Shown one piece after another: positions 1 to 12,095 of a stretch of 64,000 nucleotides of DNA (the stretch's first letter is position 1; each line of letters starts with the position of its first letter). The stretch spans positions 45,627,001 to 45,691,000 of the forward strand of contig NW_024465885.1 of assembly GCF_017591425.1 (NCBI RefSeq), read 5' to 3'. The translations under genes and the position numbers were made by a program. The notes under the pieces were generated by a model. It ran no database searches. It saw nothing but the letters and a program-made list of their open reading frames with translations, and had not been told where the DNA came from. This DNA comes from Ochotona curzoniae (lineage: Eukaryota; Chordata; Mammalia; Lagomorpha; Ochotonidae).

Positions 1-585
1 TTACGCACTCAGTCTCATTGCCCAATGACGTATTCTTTTTGTGGTGTTGCAAACATCAGAGAGAACTTGAAGAATCAACCTATTCTTTCTAACCAGTGCC
101 ACATCATTGGAACTCGGCTTCTCTGTGGCCCTGTTGGATTTTTGGCTATGATCCGTGACTGAAGATTAGTTTCAGGACTGACCCATGCTCTCCTCCATGT
201 AGAGTCTTGAAGGACTGGGGTTTTAAATTTTGTGGCTCTAGCACGTGTATGCACTTGGCACAGATCCTGACATGAAGTCATTTTGAGAAAGCGCACTTCC
301 AGCAGGCCTTTCCTTTATTGCTGCTGCTACTGTTCCTGCTACAGATGTTCATGGTCATAATTGGCACTCAACACATTAGTTCACCAAACACTACTTGAGA
401 GGCAACCACAGCTGCTGATTCAAACATCCAGTGTTATGTGGAATATGTGAGTTATAAGGTACAGAAGTCTTAGTAAAAAGACATTTCCAACCATTCCGTG
501 CAGTAAACAAGAATAAGTCATTCTAATTTCCTTAGGAAAGGAGTAAGGTCTTTACCTGAATGTCCATGTGGAATGAAGATTACTA
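1..585. other. unrecognised non-coding DNA
   Basis: I see no gene, RNA or named repeat here. The only open frame is a 73-codon minus-strand run with no splice or family signal, which is within chance expectation for mammalian DNA. Confidence 0.5.
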
Positions 586-589
586 CAAG

Positions 590-1088
590 GGTGGAGCCTG
601 ATCCTGTCCCTGGCATGATCTCTTCCTCCTCATTGTGGGTAGCACCTGTGACTTGCCGTTAGTTGACAGGATGTATATGGATTTGGTGGTTGTATTACAT
701 AGCTTATTATGTAAGCCACATCAGCCATTGTTACGAGGTCTCCCTCAAGCTTTGAGAAAGCAGGTTTCTGTGCTGGCGCCCACTGGGATGCAAGGAAATG
801 CGCAGGTTGTCTAGGAGCCAGGGCATTCCCAAGTTCCCCCTCAGCACTTCAATCACAAGCTCAAGCAAATAAACCCTATGATCATAAGAAACCAATTTTG
901 CCATATGTGTGAGCTTGGCAGTAGGACATTCCCCAACCAACTCCAAGCCCATCTCCTCACTGCAGCTTTGTCAGTCTGAAGCAGAGAACTCATCCAGCTT
1001 GCTGACCCACAGAGATTTCAAGTTGCTGTTTTAAGTCAGCAAGGTTTTGGCACTCTTGCTCTATAATAATAGACAGCTAATACATCAT
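590..1088 (+). mobile_element. degraded MaLR (MLT1-like) LTR
   Basis: The right end reads 'gttgctgttttaagtcagc' and then 'taataatagacagctaatac'. That matches the usual 3' end of MLT1-class mammalian LTRs (a 'tgttttaagccac' block, then 'cagcaatagataactaatac'). A potential polyadenylation block, 'gcaaataaaccc', lies near 865. The left boundary is fuzzy. The family call is from memory of the consensus, and divergence is high, so this is an old eutherian insertion with no coding capacity. Confidence 0.45.
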
Positions 1089-2522
1089 TCTGTTGCCATT
1101 AATTTAGCTAGAACAGTGGGCTCCAAATAACAGTATTATTTAGTTAGGATTCAACACAAATGTGATAGTCTAAAAACCATGCTCCCCAACATGTGGTTGT
1201 TTTAGAGACACCAAAACAATGATACATGGAAATCTGACACAGCACAACCTCAGTCACCATTGATCTTAATGTCTCCTGTCATTGCTGATTTCCCCTTAGA
1301 CAAAGTTAAATATTCGTGAAGAAGCAAACTTATTCAGTATTGCATCGTGTTCAAATAAAATTATTTGATGCATAAGTCTCAACATTTCTGAAAAATGTCT
1401 GAAAAAAGGTCACATCATTGAAGGACAAGCTTAGAGACTCACTTGCTAGCCATACACACACCAGCCTGTCAAATTATTGATTGTCCACCAGGACTGAGAT
1501 CGATGGAGTACCAATACTCCAAAGAGTTTGGTTAAAATATAATGAATATCGCCATGTTAGTACGATACGAGCTACACTACATATGCATGCTAAATAAATA
1601 TTTTTGATTATGTCCATTCTATACTGTGGTTAAGTGATCTTGTATTTCTGTGGTTAAATAATTGGAGCTGTCTTACTTTTAGTAACTGTGGATTTTGTGG
1701 TTAAATTACGTTGTCTTTTTTACTTTAGCAGTTGTGCACATGTGTGTGTATGTGCTTGTAGGTGACTTTCAGACAAGTTACAGGTCAATTTAACTCAGCC
1801 ACAGACATGTTTGAAACTGACCTGTATGTAGGAAACCCTCATCAGTTGGTCCAACTTTTTATTTTAATCTTGTGCTGTGAACACAATAGCGATTTATTGT
1901 GAACTGAAATTGTTACCCAGTCTCATAATCTGAATGGAATCTGTATTATTTTTTAGAAATGATTTCCACAATGGCTTCTATGAGTGGCATTCCTCTTCTT
2001 CAGAGGAAGCATGAACTTGCAGTCTTTTGTGTTAACTCTGCTGTGTTCTGTTTCTAACAGCCAGTAGGTACAGTTCCAGCACCTTGAACTTCACTATTTT
2101 TTCAAATTCAAAACTTATTATCATGTCCCAAACTATCAATCTACATCATGTGTTTCTCCAGTTAATTAGATAAAAGTGTGATTTCTTCTAAAACTAAGTA
2201 AAGTCATACAAAAAAGGCTCTGTGTGCTTGAGAATGGCAGATTTTTAGAACTAGTAAGTTAGGGCAGAGATGAGGAGCTCGTAAGGACTTGACAATCAAA
2301 GGTTGTCATTTTGATATTGAATGTGTTGTTGCAAAGCATTGTGTAAATTTTAAATAACTATTTGTCGGTTAATTAGATGTTTTACTGTTCTCCAATTGAA
2401 ATAAAGGATTCTAACATGTTAATTAAAAATGTATTCATTCTAGTCCCTGTATTTTTATTTCCTTTGAAAGGGTTTATTAATTTGTTGTTCAAGAGGTGAC
2501 TAAAAGTTATTTTCCCAAGTCA
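1089..2522. other. unique AT-rich DNA, no gene
   Basis: This is AT-rich and apparently single-copy, with no named repeat and no long open frame. A small cluster of a short motif at 1625-1704 is listed separately. Confidence 0.45.
1625..1704 (+). promoter_or_regulatory. cluster of three TGTGGTTAA motifs (possible RUNX-type sites)
   Basis: TGTGGTTAA occurs at 1625-1633, 1649-1657 and 1696-1704, with a related TGTGGA at about 1687. TGTGGT is the core recognised by RUNX transcription factors. The sequence shows only the motif spacing. Enhancer activity is inference, and the copies could also be a decayed short local duplication. Confidence 0.15.
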
Positions 2523-3030
2523 GTGTGTGTGTGTGTGTGTATGTGTATGTATGTGTATGTGTGTGTATGTGTGTATGTGTGTGTATGTGTGTGTATGTGT
2601 GTGTGTATGTGTGTGTGTGAGTGTGTGTGTATGTGTGTGTGCGCGCGTGTGTGTATGTGTGTGTGTATGTGTGTGTATGTGTGTATGTGTATGTGTGTGT
2701 ATGTGTGTGTATGTGTGTGTGTATGTGTGTATGTGTGTATGTGTGTATGTGTGTGTGTATGTGTGTGTATGTGTGTGTATGTGTGTATGTGTATGTGTGT
2801 GTATGTGTGTGTATGTGTGTATGTGTGTGTGTATGTGTGTGTATGTGTGTATGTGTGTGTATGTGTGTGTATGTGTGTGTATGTGTGTGTATGTGTCTGT
2901 GTGTGTGTTTATGTGTCTGTGTGTGTATGTGTGTGTGTGAGTGTGTGTGTATGTGTGTGTGTGCGCGTGTGTGTATGTGTGTGTGTGTGTATGTGTGTGT
3001 GAGTGTGTGTGTATGTGTGTGTGTGCGCGC

Positions 3031-3082
<52 letters not shown>
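2523..3082 (+). repeat. 560-bp (TG)n/(TATG)n microsatellite with higher-order repeats
   Basis: This is an almost pure alternating TG tract with TATG interruptions every 8-12 bases. Three copies of a longer block (GA, ten bases of TG, ATG, then TG leading into CGCG) start at about 2619, 2939 and 3001. Copy 1 and copy 2 are 320 bp apart, and copy 2 and copy 3 are 62 bp apart. The last about 45 bp are uninterrupted (TG)n, the part most prone to slippage. Alternating purine-pyrimidine DNA with CGCGCG cores is the classic Z-DNA-prone type. The tract is open in several plus frames as Cys-Val-Cys-Met runs, which are not proteins. Confidence 0.95.
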
Positions 3083-3084
<2 letters not shown>

Positions 3085-5175
3085 GGGATTTAGGAGGGGA
3101 GGAGAAATCCTAGAGTCTATGGAACTATATCATAAAATAAACAAATACACACATACATAAATTTATTTTAAAAAGCTGTTTTCCAAATCACACTAATTGC
3201 TGATAAGAGATCAAATACTCTGTGCTGAACACACAAACTGGGATTCTGTTCTTTGCAAACAATTTAACATTTATTCAGATAATTAGAATAGTTAATTTTC
3301 TATATCTTAGAGGCTCCTCTTCCAGGAATTTATGGTATGGGATTAATACGTGTGTGATTGTGTTTAAATATATGTACATATTAAATATATTAATATGTTA
3401 TATTATTATTAATATATTTTTACATATATTAAATATATATGCATGCGTATAAATGTTTTATATAGAATGTTTCTCTGTATATATACATACATACACACAT
3501 CTGTAGAAAGATAAAAATAAAGATTTTTATATATAAAACTATACAGGCTACTGTATTACAGTATAAAAATAGAAATGGACAGTATATGTATTCAACTTAG
3601 AAAAGTGTAAGTTATGGAATCTCCATATGGGAGAATAATATATAATAGTTGAAGCAACATTTTTACTAGTCATGTAATGATACAATATTTTAATGTTAGA
3701 AGGAAAAGTAGCATATGAAATTCTATTATCCAAATAACTTTTGGGGTATAAAATATTCAGAGAAAATATTTGAGCATGTTAATAACACTTTTTTTCTGGC
3801 TGGAAAGTTACAGGTACTTAAAAAAAATAGATGTCTAATTTTGTCTTCAATCAATTGTGTAATAAAACTTTAGTAAATCTTGGTGGTCACCTTAGCCCAG
3901 GTGTAGATGTTGTGAGGAATTAGTAGATGGCCGGTATCTGGCCCTGACATGAGTTAGTAAGGGCAGTGCTGCCCTCCCTCAGCCACACTCTTAGCAGAGA
4001 CCCGCATAAACATAGGCAAATAATTAGAAGAACAGACTATGGATCCACGGAAGAAAGTCCCCTTAGAGAGCTCCAGACAGCTTCAGAAACACTAGGTAAA
4101 TACCCAGGAACCCCTCACATTGTGCAATATGGGAATTCTAATGAATCTTATTTGTATATTTAAGGAAGAAATGACCCAAAGGTTAGAAGACGCTGAAAGT
4201 GGTGGGTGCTCTTGCAGTAGATTCAGCTCAGAAGTGGGAATCATTGCAACTTCCCCTTCCCGTCCTCATCTCTAACTCTCCTCCTGCAGAATCTATGGCA
4301 GGATCACAGTCCTTGGAGTCAAACAAGGCCGTGTGACTGGCTTGGGCAAGGAAAGTTGCATGACAAGTCTTCTTTGTACTGGCAAGATGACACATCCTGA
4401 CAATCCAGATGGTGAAGGCTTATTCAGGCTTGGGCAGAGGCCCTGCTCACCCAAGACTGGCCTGAACCCTGAATGGGAACAAAACACTGTGACCAGGAGT
4501 CAGGGGTGCTGGGGAGGGACAGTTACTGAAACACCACCTGGCACACCCTGACTGATCCATCCACTGAGGTCAATGCGCTAAAAGTTGAACAGAAATGGAA
4601 ATGTAGTAAAGTTCCTTACACGTATTCTTTCACAGGAAGTGTTTCCTCTAAGAATATCTCTTTAGAGAAAATGCTTTTCCTGAATGGGATCTCAGAATGG
4701 AAAGAGAATGTGATGGAAAAACCATGAAACACATACAGGATCTCAAACTGAGCTGAATGTAACGTCATAATGCTGGTTTTCTTACCTGTGGCCCCTGTAC
4801 CACAGTAAAATAAAGTGTTGACAATGGTGAAAGACACACATCAACTGTTCAAGCTATCTTTGACATTTCTGCCTAGATCTGAAATTAAACGCCTGTTTAA
4901 CAAAAAGCATTTGTTCAATGGATTCTGATTCTACACTTTCTAAACTTCTATGAAAAGAACAGATTTCACATAATTCAGGTATATATTTTAAGCACATATT
5001 GATAGTTCACACCTGGCTCCCCCTGTTCTATGTTTTCCCTTTTCAATGTTGTGATAACATAATTTATCAACATACTTTATCACCACAGGCTTAACCCTTC
5101 ACTAAATAGGTGGTTTAACAAGGAAAGGTAGAAAGACGGCTATGCCACAGGAGTCTGGAGAACAGTTATAAGCAA
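3083..5175. other. unrecognised DNA with an AT-rich patch
   Basis: No gene is seen. Positions 3360-3550 are very AT-rich (ATTAAATATATTAAT-type runs with short TACA steps). Flanking sequence is unique as far as I can tell. Open frames of 60-76 codons here are AT-rich or have no splice context, and I treat them as chance. Confidence 0.45.
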
Positions 5176-5179
5176 TAAT

Positions 5180-5345
5180 CAACTCTCAGGATGTTAATTT
5201 CACTCCTATACATTATTTTTTGTGCCATGTATATTTTTTACCACAAGTCAGAGAAAGTATGTGATATTTGTCTTTTGGGGCCTGGTTTATTTCACTAAGC
5301 ATCATGGTCATGTTTAGTACATATCACTCATTTTATCCCTTTTGC
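5180..5345 (+). mobile_element. ancient L1 (L1M-type) 3'-end fragment
   Basis: The stretch reading 'gatatttgtcttttggggcc' and then 'tggtttatttcactaagca' matches the well-known L1 3' region ('gatgtttgtctttctgtgcctggcttatttcacttagcata'-like). It is strongly diverged and has no open reading frame. Orientation is by analogy to the human L1M consensus from memory. Confidence 0.4.
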
Positions 5346-7264
5346 AAAACCAGTGGGTCAACAAAATGGTATCATTTGGGCTTTTCTTCCTGCCACCTGT
5401 TCGTTCAGCGAATCTAGTTGAAAGTGAAGCAATTACAGTGGTATATTTAATGCTCTGTGATCAAGCATAAAAGCTTGCATTCAAACTATAGAATCAATTG
5501 TGAAGCTATACTATAATAACTTTAAAGAGACCTTAAATCTGCACCGATGTCTGTTGCAGTTAACTGTATGTGCAGACAAAGCAATGAAGACAAACGCTGT
5601 CTGGCCTTCTGTGGCTAGAATAGAGGTCTCCAGTCAGAATGCATGTTAATCTTCCTGGTAGGTGATTCTATTCCATACGAAAATGAATCTAGAATATTGT
5701 GTAACACCTGGAGTATGGGCTGTAATGAGGAATCCACAAATCAGAAGCGAAGAAAACCTGTGGCCTTGTAAATTGAAATTCCTTCTTCTTCTCCAATTAA
5801 TTTTGAGAAGCAACAACATTAACACTTAAATTTTCCAGAAAATGATTAATTCCCTAATGCTTCTTGCTATATTTACATGTTGTTGTTCCAATCGCTCAAC
5901 ATCCAAAGAGTTTGATAACCAAAAGGGTTAAGAACATGACGATTTTTAAATGCTGCCCTTTTTCTTTTATGACTGTGCACACAAATGTCAGAATGGATTA
6001 ATGAAAAGGATTATTCTCCCATCTTCTAAAAGCCTCCTGAATTTTACACTCAAAATTTAGAATTGTACTGCTGCTACAATACAAAAAAGAAAAACAAATT
6101 CAAATCATAATTCCAACAAGAAGTTATTCACTTTATCTTGAAATTGTCCATCAGAATTTACACCACCCTCACATTCTTCAAGGTCCGTTGCTAGTGTCTC
6201 CTCCACAGTTCCTTCTCCACCAAGCCTCGTTTGCTCTGCGCTGTCTGTGCACAAGATAACAAAAACCTTCTTCAGAGTGCCTTCATATTCAACTTTACTT
6301 GTGGCATGCATGATTTCTATGACTGTACCCCTGTGTGTACGTGCCTCTCTTTGCTGGCATTCAAGTCCTCTTCAAGGGAATTTTCAACACTCCCTTGTAC
6401 TTGTGAGAAACAACCTGTGGAGGCACAAAGCAGGGAATGAATGTGGCTGCTTGTTGGAACTCGGGTCTCAGAAACTAACTACATCCTTGGCATCTCGCGT
6501 ATCAAAAAATGCTCAGTGCTTTTTCACTTGCGCCAAACGAGCTTGTCTGGATACCGTCTGATGTGCCACAGTAAGCAACAGCACACAACCCCTGGATCTG
6601 CCTGCACTATCGCAGCCTGCGGTCATCTGATCTCACTGAGCAAGGCACGCCAATAAAGTCACCCCCAGATGTGGCCCTTGGTTTCCAGCCTCGGCTGAGG
6701 ACAGCCCTGCTGGCTTGACTTAATGGGTTGTGTGCAGATAAAGCGGAGGATTTGCAATGTTAGATGTGTCTTTATAGGTGAGAAGACAAAGATCTCTCAC
6801 ATGCCTTTTTCTCACAGTTCAGGTCGAGGACTCAGCCCTGGAAACACTTCAAAGGCCACACCTTCCCTGCTTTTCATGCTGGGAGTCGGCCTTCTCTCCC
6901 TTTCGGATTGCACTCTTCTTGCTACTCACAGCCAAACAATGAGGCTGTTATGCTCCCGGGAGAAGGATAATTACCTTCAAGGCCAGGTGCCAGCAGTCAG
7001 CTTCCTAGTGTCCAATTCCTGTGTGGTGCAACGGCTGAAGTGATGTTTTTAAATTTCACTTTCTGCTTTTTGTTTTGTTTTAATTTTTACTGTTGTGTTG
7101 CCAGACGCTGGCCCTGAGCCCCACTGTTAACACAGAGCATCCAGCTTTCTTTTGAACTTGGGTTTCATTGTCTTTGACTCTCTCCTAACCAACCCCGCCT
7201 CTCACTGTGTTTACACCTCCATCAGTGCCAACAGAAGGGCAAATCACCTGTGTAAAGACTGGGA
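5346..7264. other. unrecognised non-coding DNA
   Basis: No family was recognised. Overlapping plus-strand open frames of 69-106 codons between 6231 and 7043 have no shared frame, no consistent splice sites and no protein I recognise. Confidence 0.4.
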
Positions 7265-7552
7265 TGCAGAGGCTCTTCCTGTGGCTTGGCAGGTTAAGCT
7301 ACATTGGGTGCTGGTTCAACTCCTGGCTGCCCTACTTCCTATCCCACTCCCTGCTAATGAGTTGTGGAAAGCAGCAGAAAGAAGATGGTCCAAGCGGTTG
7401 AGCACTTGCACCCACAAGGGACACCTAGACAAAGCTGCTGGCTTTCGGTTTCAGGCTGGCCTAGCCCTGCTCATTCAGGGCTAGAAGCGATTTGGAGATA
7501 GAAGTCCTCTTTCTCTTGCTGTCTCTGTAATTCTGCCTCTCAAATAAAGCAC
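7265..7552 (+). mobile_element. lagomorph C-type SINE, degraded
   Basis: This is a tRNA-derived SINE copy. The head has 'ggttaagct' and a box-B-like 'ggttcaactcctggctgcc'. The body has 'aaagcagcagaaagaagatg', 'gcacccacaagg' and 'agctgctggctttcggtttc'. The tail is 'tctgcctctcaaataaag'. About 20 bp are missing between box A and box B compared with intact copies. It would have been made by Pol III and moved by L1. Divergence indicates an old copy. Confidence 0.8.
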
Positions 7553-8187
7553 GTTGAGATACAATATTGCAGCTATCAGTTGGAAAATGTAGCACACAAT
7601 TTTCAGACAAATGCTTTTATTTGTACTATGAAGAAAATGTAATTTTGATGTTCACTCTATTTTTTATTTAAAATATTTATCTTTGACTTTAATATTTCTT
7701 CTGAAACCATTTCCAAATTACATACTTAATTTAACCAAGTACTTTACTGGCAATAAAACAAACAAATAAAACTTTCAAAGAAGATGATATCTTTCTGACA
7801 ATGTCAAATAGAAGATATCTTTCAAATGTTATTTATAATGACCGGCATCAACTACAAATAGAAGCATTCCAGATATTTTGTCTCCTAGTTTTAAGCATTC
7901 CATAAGACACACCTACCCTCCAAGCAGGAAGTACTGCTCTGTAGCCAGATTACATGCCATTCATTTTTACTTGTTTCCTAACATCATGGTCAAAATAATG
8001 GAATGGACCATTGTCAGAGTTGTTGGATACGTCAGTTGAAAGGTAAAAGGCTCTTTGCTTGTTCTCGTGCCTTCTTAGTAAATCACTCTCACTCAGGGCA
8101 ACCATTTACTATTCATGACATTCAAGAATGAAAACAGCTTGAGTTTGGTGGGAGAAGTGGAAATTTTGAGGCTGCATCTCTGTCTTT
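7553..8187. other. unrecognised AT-rich DNA
   Basis: No gene or named repeat is seen. Two adjacent 'gaagatat' motifs around 7780-7820 look incidental. Confidence 0.4.
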
Positions 8188-8300
8188 TTTTAAGGCTTCT
8201 TTATTATTCATTTATTTGAAAATCAGATTTAGGCAGAGAGATGTTTTCCATCCACTGGTTCACTCCAGCGACAATACTGGCCACTGTAGACATCATCTGA
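8188..8300 (-). mobile_element. C-type SINE 3' fragment
   Basis: Reads antisense from an A-rich tail ('ttttaaggcttctttattat') through 'catttatttgaaaatcagat', 'ggcagagagatgttttccat' and 'ccactggttcactcc'. This is the normal antisense start of lagomorph C elements. Only the 3' third survives. Confidence 0.65.
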
Positions 8301-8629
8301 AGCACGCGTACTCATTCTATGACAAACCCAACTAGGTCGTATTGGCTAATTCATTTTTTTAGAAGATCTTGTAGCATGGTATGATTAATATTACAATATC
8401 ACCAAATTAAAGAGATGCAGAAGACAGGTATGCACTATGCTAAAATGCAAACTCTAAACTATGCTGCCAGAAAAGAAACCTCCCACTTTTACTGGATTAT
8501 TTCAGGAAGAATTGACACTGATTAGGGTCCAGAGGTACTTCTCCCACACCCACCCAATAGACACTCACCCCATTTGCTTTCCTTACTCAGCTGAGTATAA
8601 ACCGAGATGTGGCTTGTAATTTTGGTGTG
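8301..8629. other. unrecognised non-coding DNA
   Basis: Nothing recognised. Confidence 0.35.
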
Positions 8630-9012
8630 TCAGATTGAGAGCCTATGGGATGTCCAAGCAAACATCACAGCCTGATGTGTCCATGAGAGTGTTTTGGGTT
8701 AAGATCAGCATTGAAATCAGAGTAGAGTTTTCTCCCCAAGATGGTTGGACACCTTGTTACCCTTTGAGGGCATGGATAAAAGCAAAGGTGGAAGTGAGGG
8801 GACCTTCTCCTTTTGGCTTTCAGGCGAGCTTACTTGCACAAGGTTTGCCCATTTCGTTCTCTGTGACCTCAAGTGACGGGCTGCACCATCACCCAGCCTG
8901 CTTCTCAGACCTTCAGACTTACAACTGCCTGCCTGGATCACCAGCTTGCTGACAGCAGGCTATTGGACTTCTCAGCTCCCACAGCTGCGTAAGTCAATTC
9001 CTCAAAATACAA
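8630..9012 (+). mobile_element. ancient LTR-like interspersed repeat, family not fixed
   Basis: The block has 'gatcagcattgaaatcag', then the series 'cagaccttcagactt', 'atcaccagcttgctgacagc', 'ggacttctcagct' and 'gtaagtcaattcctcaaaat'. That order (Cys/Phe-rich middle, 'ggacttctcagcctcc', 'gagccaattcctt') is shared by an old eutherian LTR-like repeat, and a second copy sits at 39605-39905. The 105-codon open frame across 8635-8952 is a product of this repeat, not a gene. Confidence 0.45.
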
Positions 9013-10195
9013 CAGGTCTTTGACAATGCCATGGAAATTGTACACTATGACAACCTATAGGCTTGGATTGCAAAAACTCTTTGCACTAAAATATGTGCAA
9101 AGATTCCACTTGATAGGAACTTTTGAAAGTATCCTCTTAAATATCTTTTCACACATGAGTACATATATTCTGCCATTCTGTGTCTCTGTAGAACCCCGGT
9201 GTAGCACAGCACGGAAAGTTAACCTGAGGATGACTAGGAATTGCTCATTCTCACACAAACAGGCACACTCAGACACACACCGTCACCTTTCTTTCAGATA
9301 CATTCCTTCCCTCTACCTCTCCCCACACTCACAATACTTCCTCTTTGTCACACACAAAGAGTAAAACTTGTATGTAGCACACGTGTGTGCAACAGAACCT
9401 ACCGTGGGCAAAGCTGACAGGTATCGTGCCATTCTCTAGGTGTTTAAATTTCAGTATTAGAACCTTGGTCCTCCAATCCTTCAGGCTTTTGGGGTGTGCC
9501 TCCCCACATCTGTCACCCTCCTTTCCTCCCTGCTCTTCTCTCTACTGTTTGCCACAGGTCAAGGTTTACACTCAGATCCAGTGAAGAGCCACTCAGCCGT
9601 CTCTTGCTTCCTTGCTTTCTATTTCCCAAGTCTTCCTTTTCTTGCTAGATTTATTTATTTATTTGTCTGTTTGTTTGTTTATTTTGGAAATGGGATACCT
9701 TATGCAGATTCACATAAAATTAGAAGCAGGGCTCTATAATAGCAAATAATTCACTTTCACTTTTGACAGCTATAATTATTAATTCAAACTTGTAGGTTAT
9801 TCTAGAAAATAATAGATTGTGCTTTTTCTCCTCAGAGGATTTTTGATAAACCTATAGCTTGATCCTTGAACTTGGACTTCATTGTCTTTCACTCTCTCCT
9901 AGCATCACATTTCCACAACATTATCCTTAGATATATTGGGGAGTGATATGATCATTAGTAACTTGAAAAATGACCAAAAAAACCCCTTTATTAATAGTTT
10001 TAAGTCACTTTTTATACTTTGGCAGTTAAATCAAGGGCTGTTTCCTCTCCATTTGGGCTAAGATCAGTAATAGAAAGGATATATCAAAATCACAAACAGT
10101 AAGCTGGTAAGTGAGGTCTAAGGCAAATGAGGACTCCAATGATGTGGTGCTGAGAATACAGGCTGTACGTCAGATAGGACTGAGTGTGCAAATCT
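9013..10195. other. unrecognised DNA with an ATTT/TGTT simple repeat
   Basis: Positions 9648-9683 hold an ATTT/TGTT short tandem tract. The rest is unique, including a CA-rich patch around 9255-9300. The 114-codon open frame at 9020-9364 has no recognisable protein character. Confidence 0.45.
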
Positions 10196-10600
10196 CAAGG
10201 GTCAAATTGTAGACTCTGGAAAAAATGCATTAATGACCTCATCCCCAATACCTTGAATAAATATTTTACTGGGAAAGTCTTTGTAGATGTAATCAAATTA
10301 AGATGGGGTTATTAGAATATGCCTGGGTCCAGCAGTACTGCTGTCATTATAAGAAGAGGGAAATTCAGACACACACAAACACATGCAAAGGCAACATCTT
10401 GTGATTATGGAGACAAACAAGGGACGAGTCATATGACAGAGGCAGAACTTGCAATGAGGCTGCACGCGATAAGGACATCAAGAACTTCTGGCAACTCCTT
10501 CAGTCACCCATTCTATGCCAGGGTCGGGAAGCACCAGGACAGAAACAGCTCAAACCTCTGCATGTCCATCTGGGGAAAGTATGGATAATCATGCTGATGA
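10196..10600 (+). mobile_element. MLT1-class MaLR LTR
   Basis: Diagnostic stretches in order are 'gacctcatccccaatacctt', 'gtagatgtaatcaaattaag', 'ggttattagaata', 'cattataagaagagggaaat' and 'cagacacacacaaacacatg'. They match the MLT1 middle region (a 'gatgtaatcaagttaagg' block, 'ttataagaagaggga', 'gacacagac'). The 89-codon frame at 10319-10588 is inside the LTR and is not a gene. Confidence 0.65.
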
Positions 10601-11415
10601 TAAAACTTCTGTCATGAGCCTACAAGAATGATGTGATGCAAACAGGCAAAGGTTATCCTCTCTGCACAACATCTGGAGCATGCTGGATGCACAGAACATG
10701 TGGTCCGACATTCGAGATCAGAAACTAGCAGCTGAGGCCCTTGCACTCTGGGGAGCTATCGTCTTAGAGATTGCCCATTTCTTATCTCAAAAAAGATAAA
10801 CCATTTCTAGAATATGTCTCCCTTCAAATTTCTAATGACGTGGGTGATTTTAAGTTTTGGCTCAGGGTTGCAAACATTTAGTAAGAAACTTTCCTTATGT
10901 GTCACAGAGCAGCTGGATGGCAATGCTGGAGCAACCAACCTTAAGCCATTGACTATTACACCGAAAACTGCTCAACTGCCTCGGTCTTATCCTGCTTAGA
11001 TTTGTTAAATGGAATCTTTCTCTACCAGCAAGACCTTGTAAAATCAGTTGTTCCCCTGTTTCTTGGGATTCTGGACCTGGGGCAATCAACCCTCTCCTGA
11101 TGCTGCTGGCCAGTCCTTGCTCCGACAACACCTAGGTTAACTAAAGACTGTAATTCTCTATGATTTCTCAATGTTCTAAAATAACTTAAAAAATCAGAAG
11201 CTTTTTTTTTTTTTGCACAGGTCTGGTGTTCAGTTGAATGCATACACTGTGAAAAACATCAATAGAAAATCATGTAGTTTTGTAACTAACATATATTGGT
11301 AGGAATGTGGACTCAAGATACAAATTTGGATGCCCCCAAATCTGTTTCTGTAAGCCTTAGTTTCTGTGTGGGAAGGTAGTATTAATAATGTCCAGCCTTC
11401 CACTGTTGTTACCAA
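10601..11415. other. unrecognised non-coding DNA
   Basis: No family was recognised. There is a T run at about 11202-11213. Three short minus-strand frames overlap here with no coding signal. Confidence 0.4.
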
Positions 11416-11419
11416 GACT

Positions 11420-12095
11420 GGATATCATCTGAGGACCTACTGCAGGGTCTGCCAGCCGCTAAGTTCCCACCCACCCTCTCTCCCTTTACATGGCTCATAA
11501 CTTTTGGACAGATGGTCACTAATGCAGCAGCAAACAACCCCGGCCTTGTAGTTGATGCTACTTGCACTCCTTTCTTTCTACTGAATCGTGTAGAAGCTTC
11601 TGAAATCATTCCCAGTGGAGCCTGCCTTAAGTGATTCCGTTCTCTTGAGTTTGGACTGACTCTAGGGACTTGCTTCTAATAAATAGAAGGCAGCAAAAGT
11701 GATGGGAGCTGCCTCTGAGATCAGATTGCAAAAGCACTGTGGCTTCTACCCTACAGAATTTCTCTTCCCTTCTTCCTTGTTTGTTCTTACGGAAACTGAC
11801 ATGAAGTGATTTGTCAAAGGGAGTGACCCACATGGCCAAGAGCTCAGGGTGGCCTCTCCATCACTCACTATGTAAACAGGTTTGGAAGTGGATCTTTCCT
11901 TGGTTGAGCCTTTGTATGACCTCAGCCTCAGTTGACACGTCAGCTGCAGCCTTTGGGAGACCCTGTATCAGAGGAACCTTAGTGAGGCACCAGGGTTCCT
12001 GACCTGCAGCAAACCCTGAAATGGTCAACACTGTGGGTTTAACACACTCTATTTCAACACAGTTTAGGTAGTTCTAGATAACTAATGCAGATCAA
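11420..12095 (+). mobile_element. old MaLR-type LTR
   Basis: Reads 'gtgatgggagctgcctctga', 'cctcagcctcagttgacac', 'gggagaccctgtatcagagg' and ends 'ggtagttctagataactaat'. The order and the terminal 'agataactaat' fit the MLT1-class LTR layout (gender-neutral 'cagcctcagttga' block, 'gagaccc', 'tagataact'). It is diverged and boundaries are approximate. Confidence 0.5.

Noticed and set aside
2496..3160. Open frames of 137-179 codons of Cys-Val-Cys-Met
   Set aside because: They are translations of the TG/TATG microsatellite. Several frames are open at once, and the composition is impossible for a normal protein.
10319..10588. 89-codon plus-strand frame
   Set aside because: It lies in an MLT1-class LTR.
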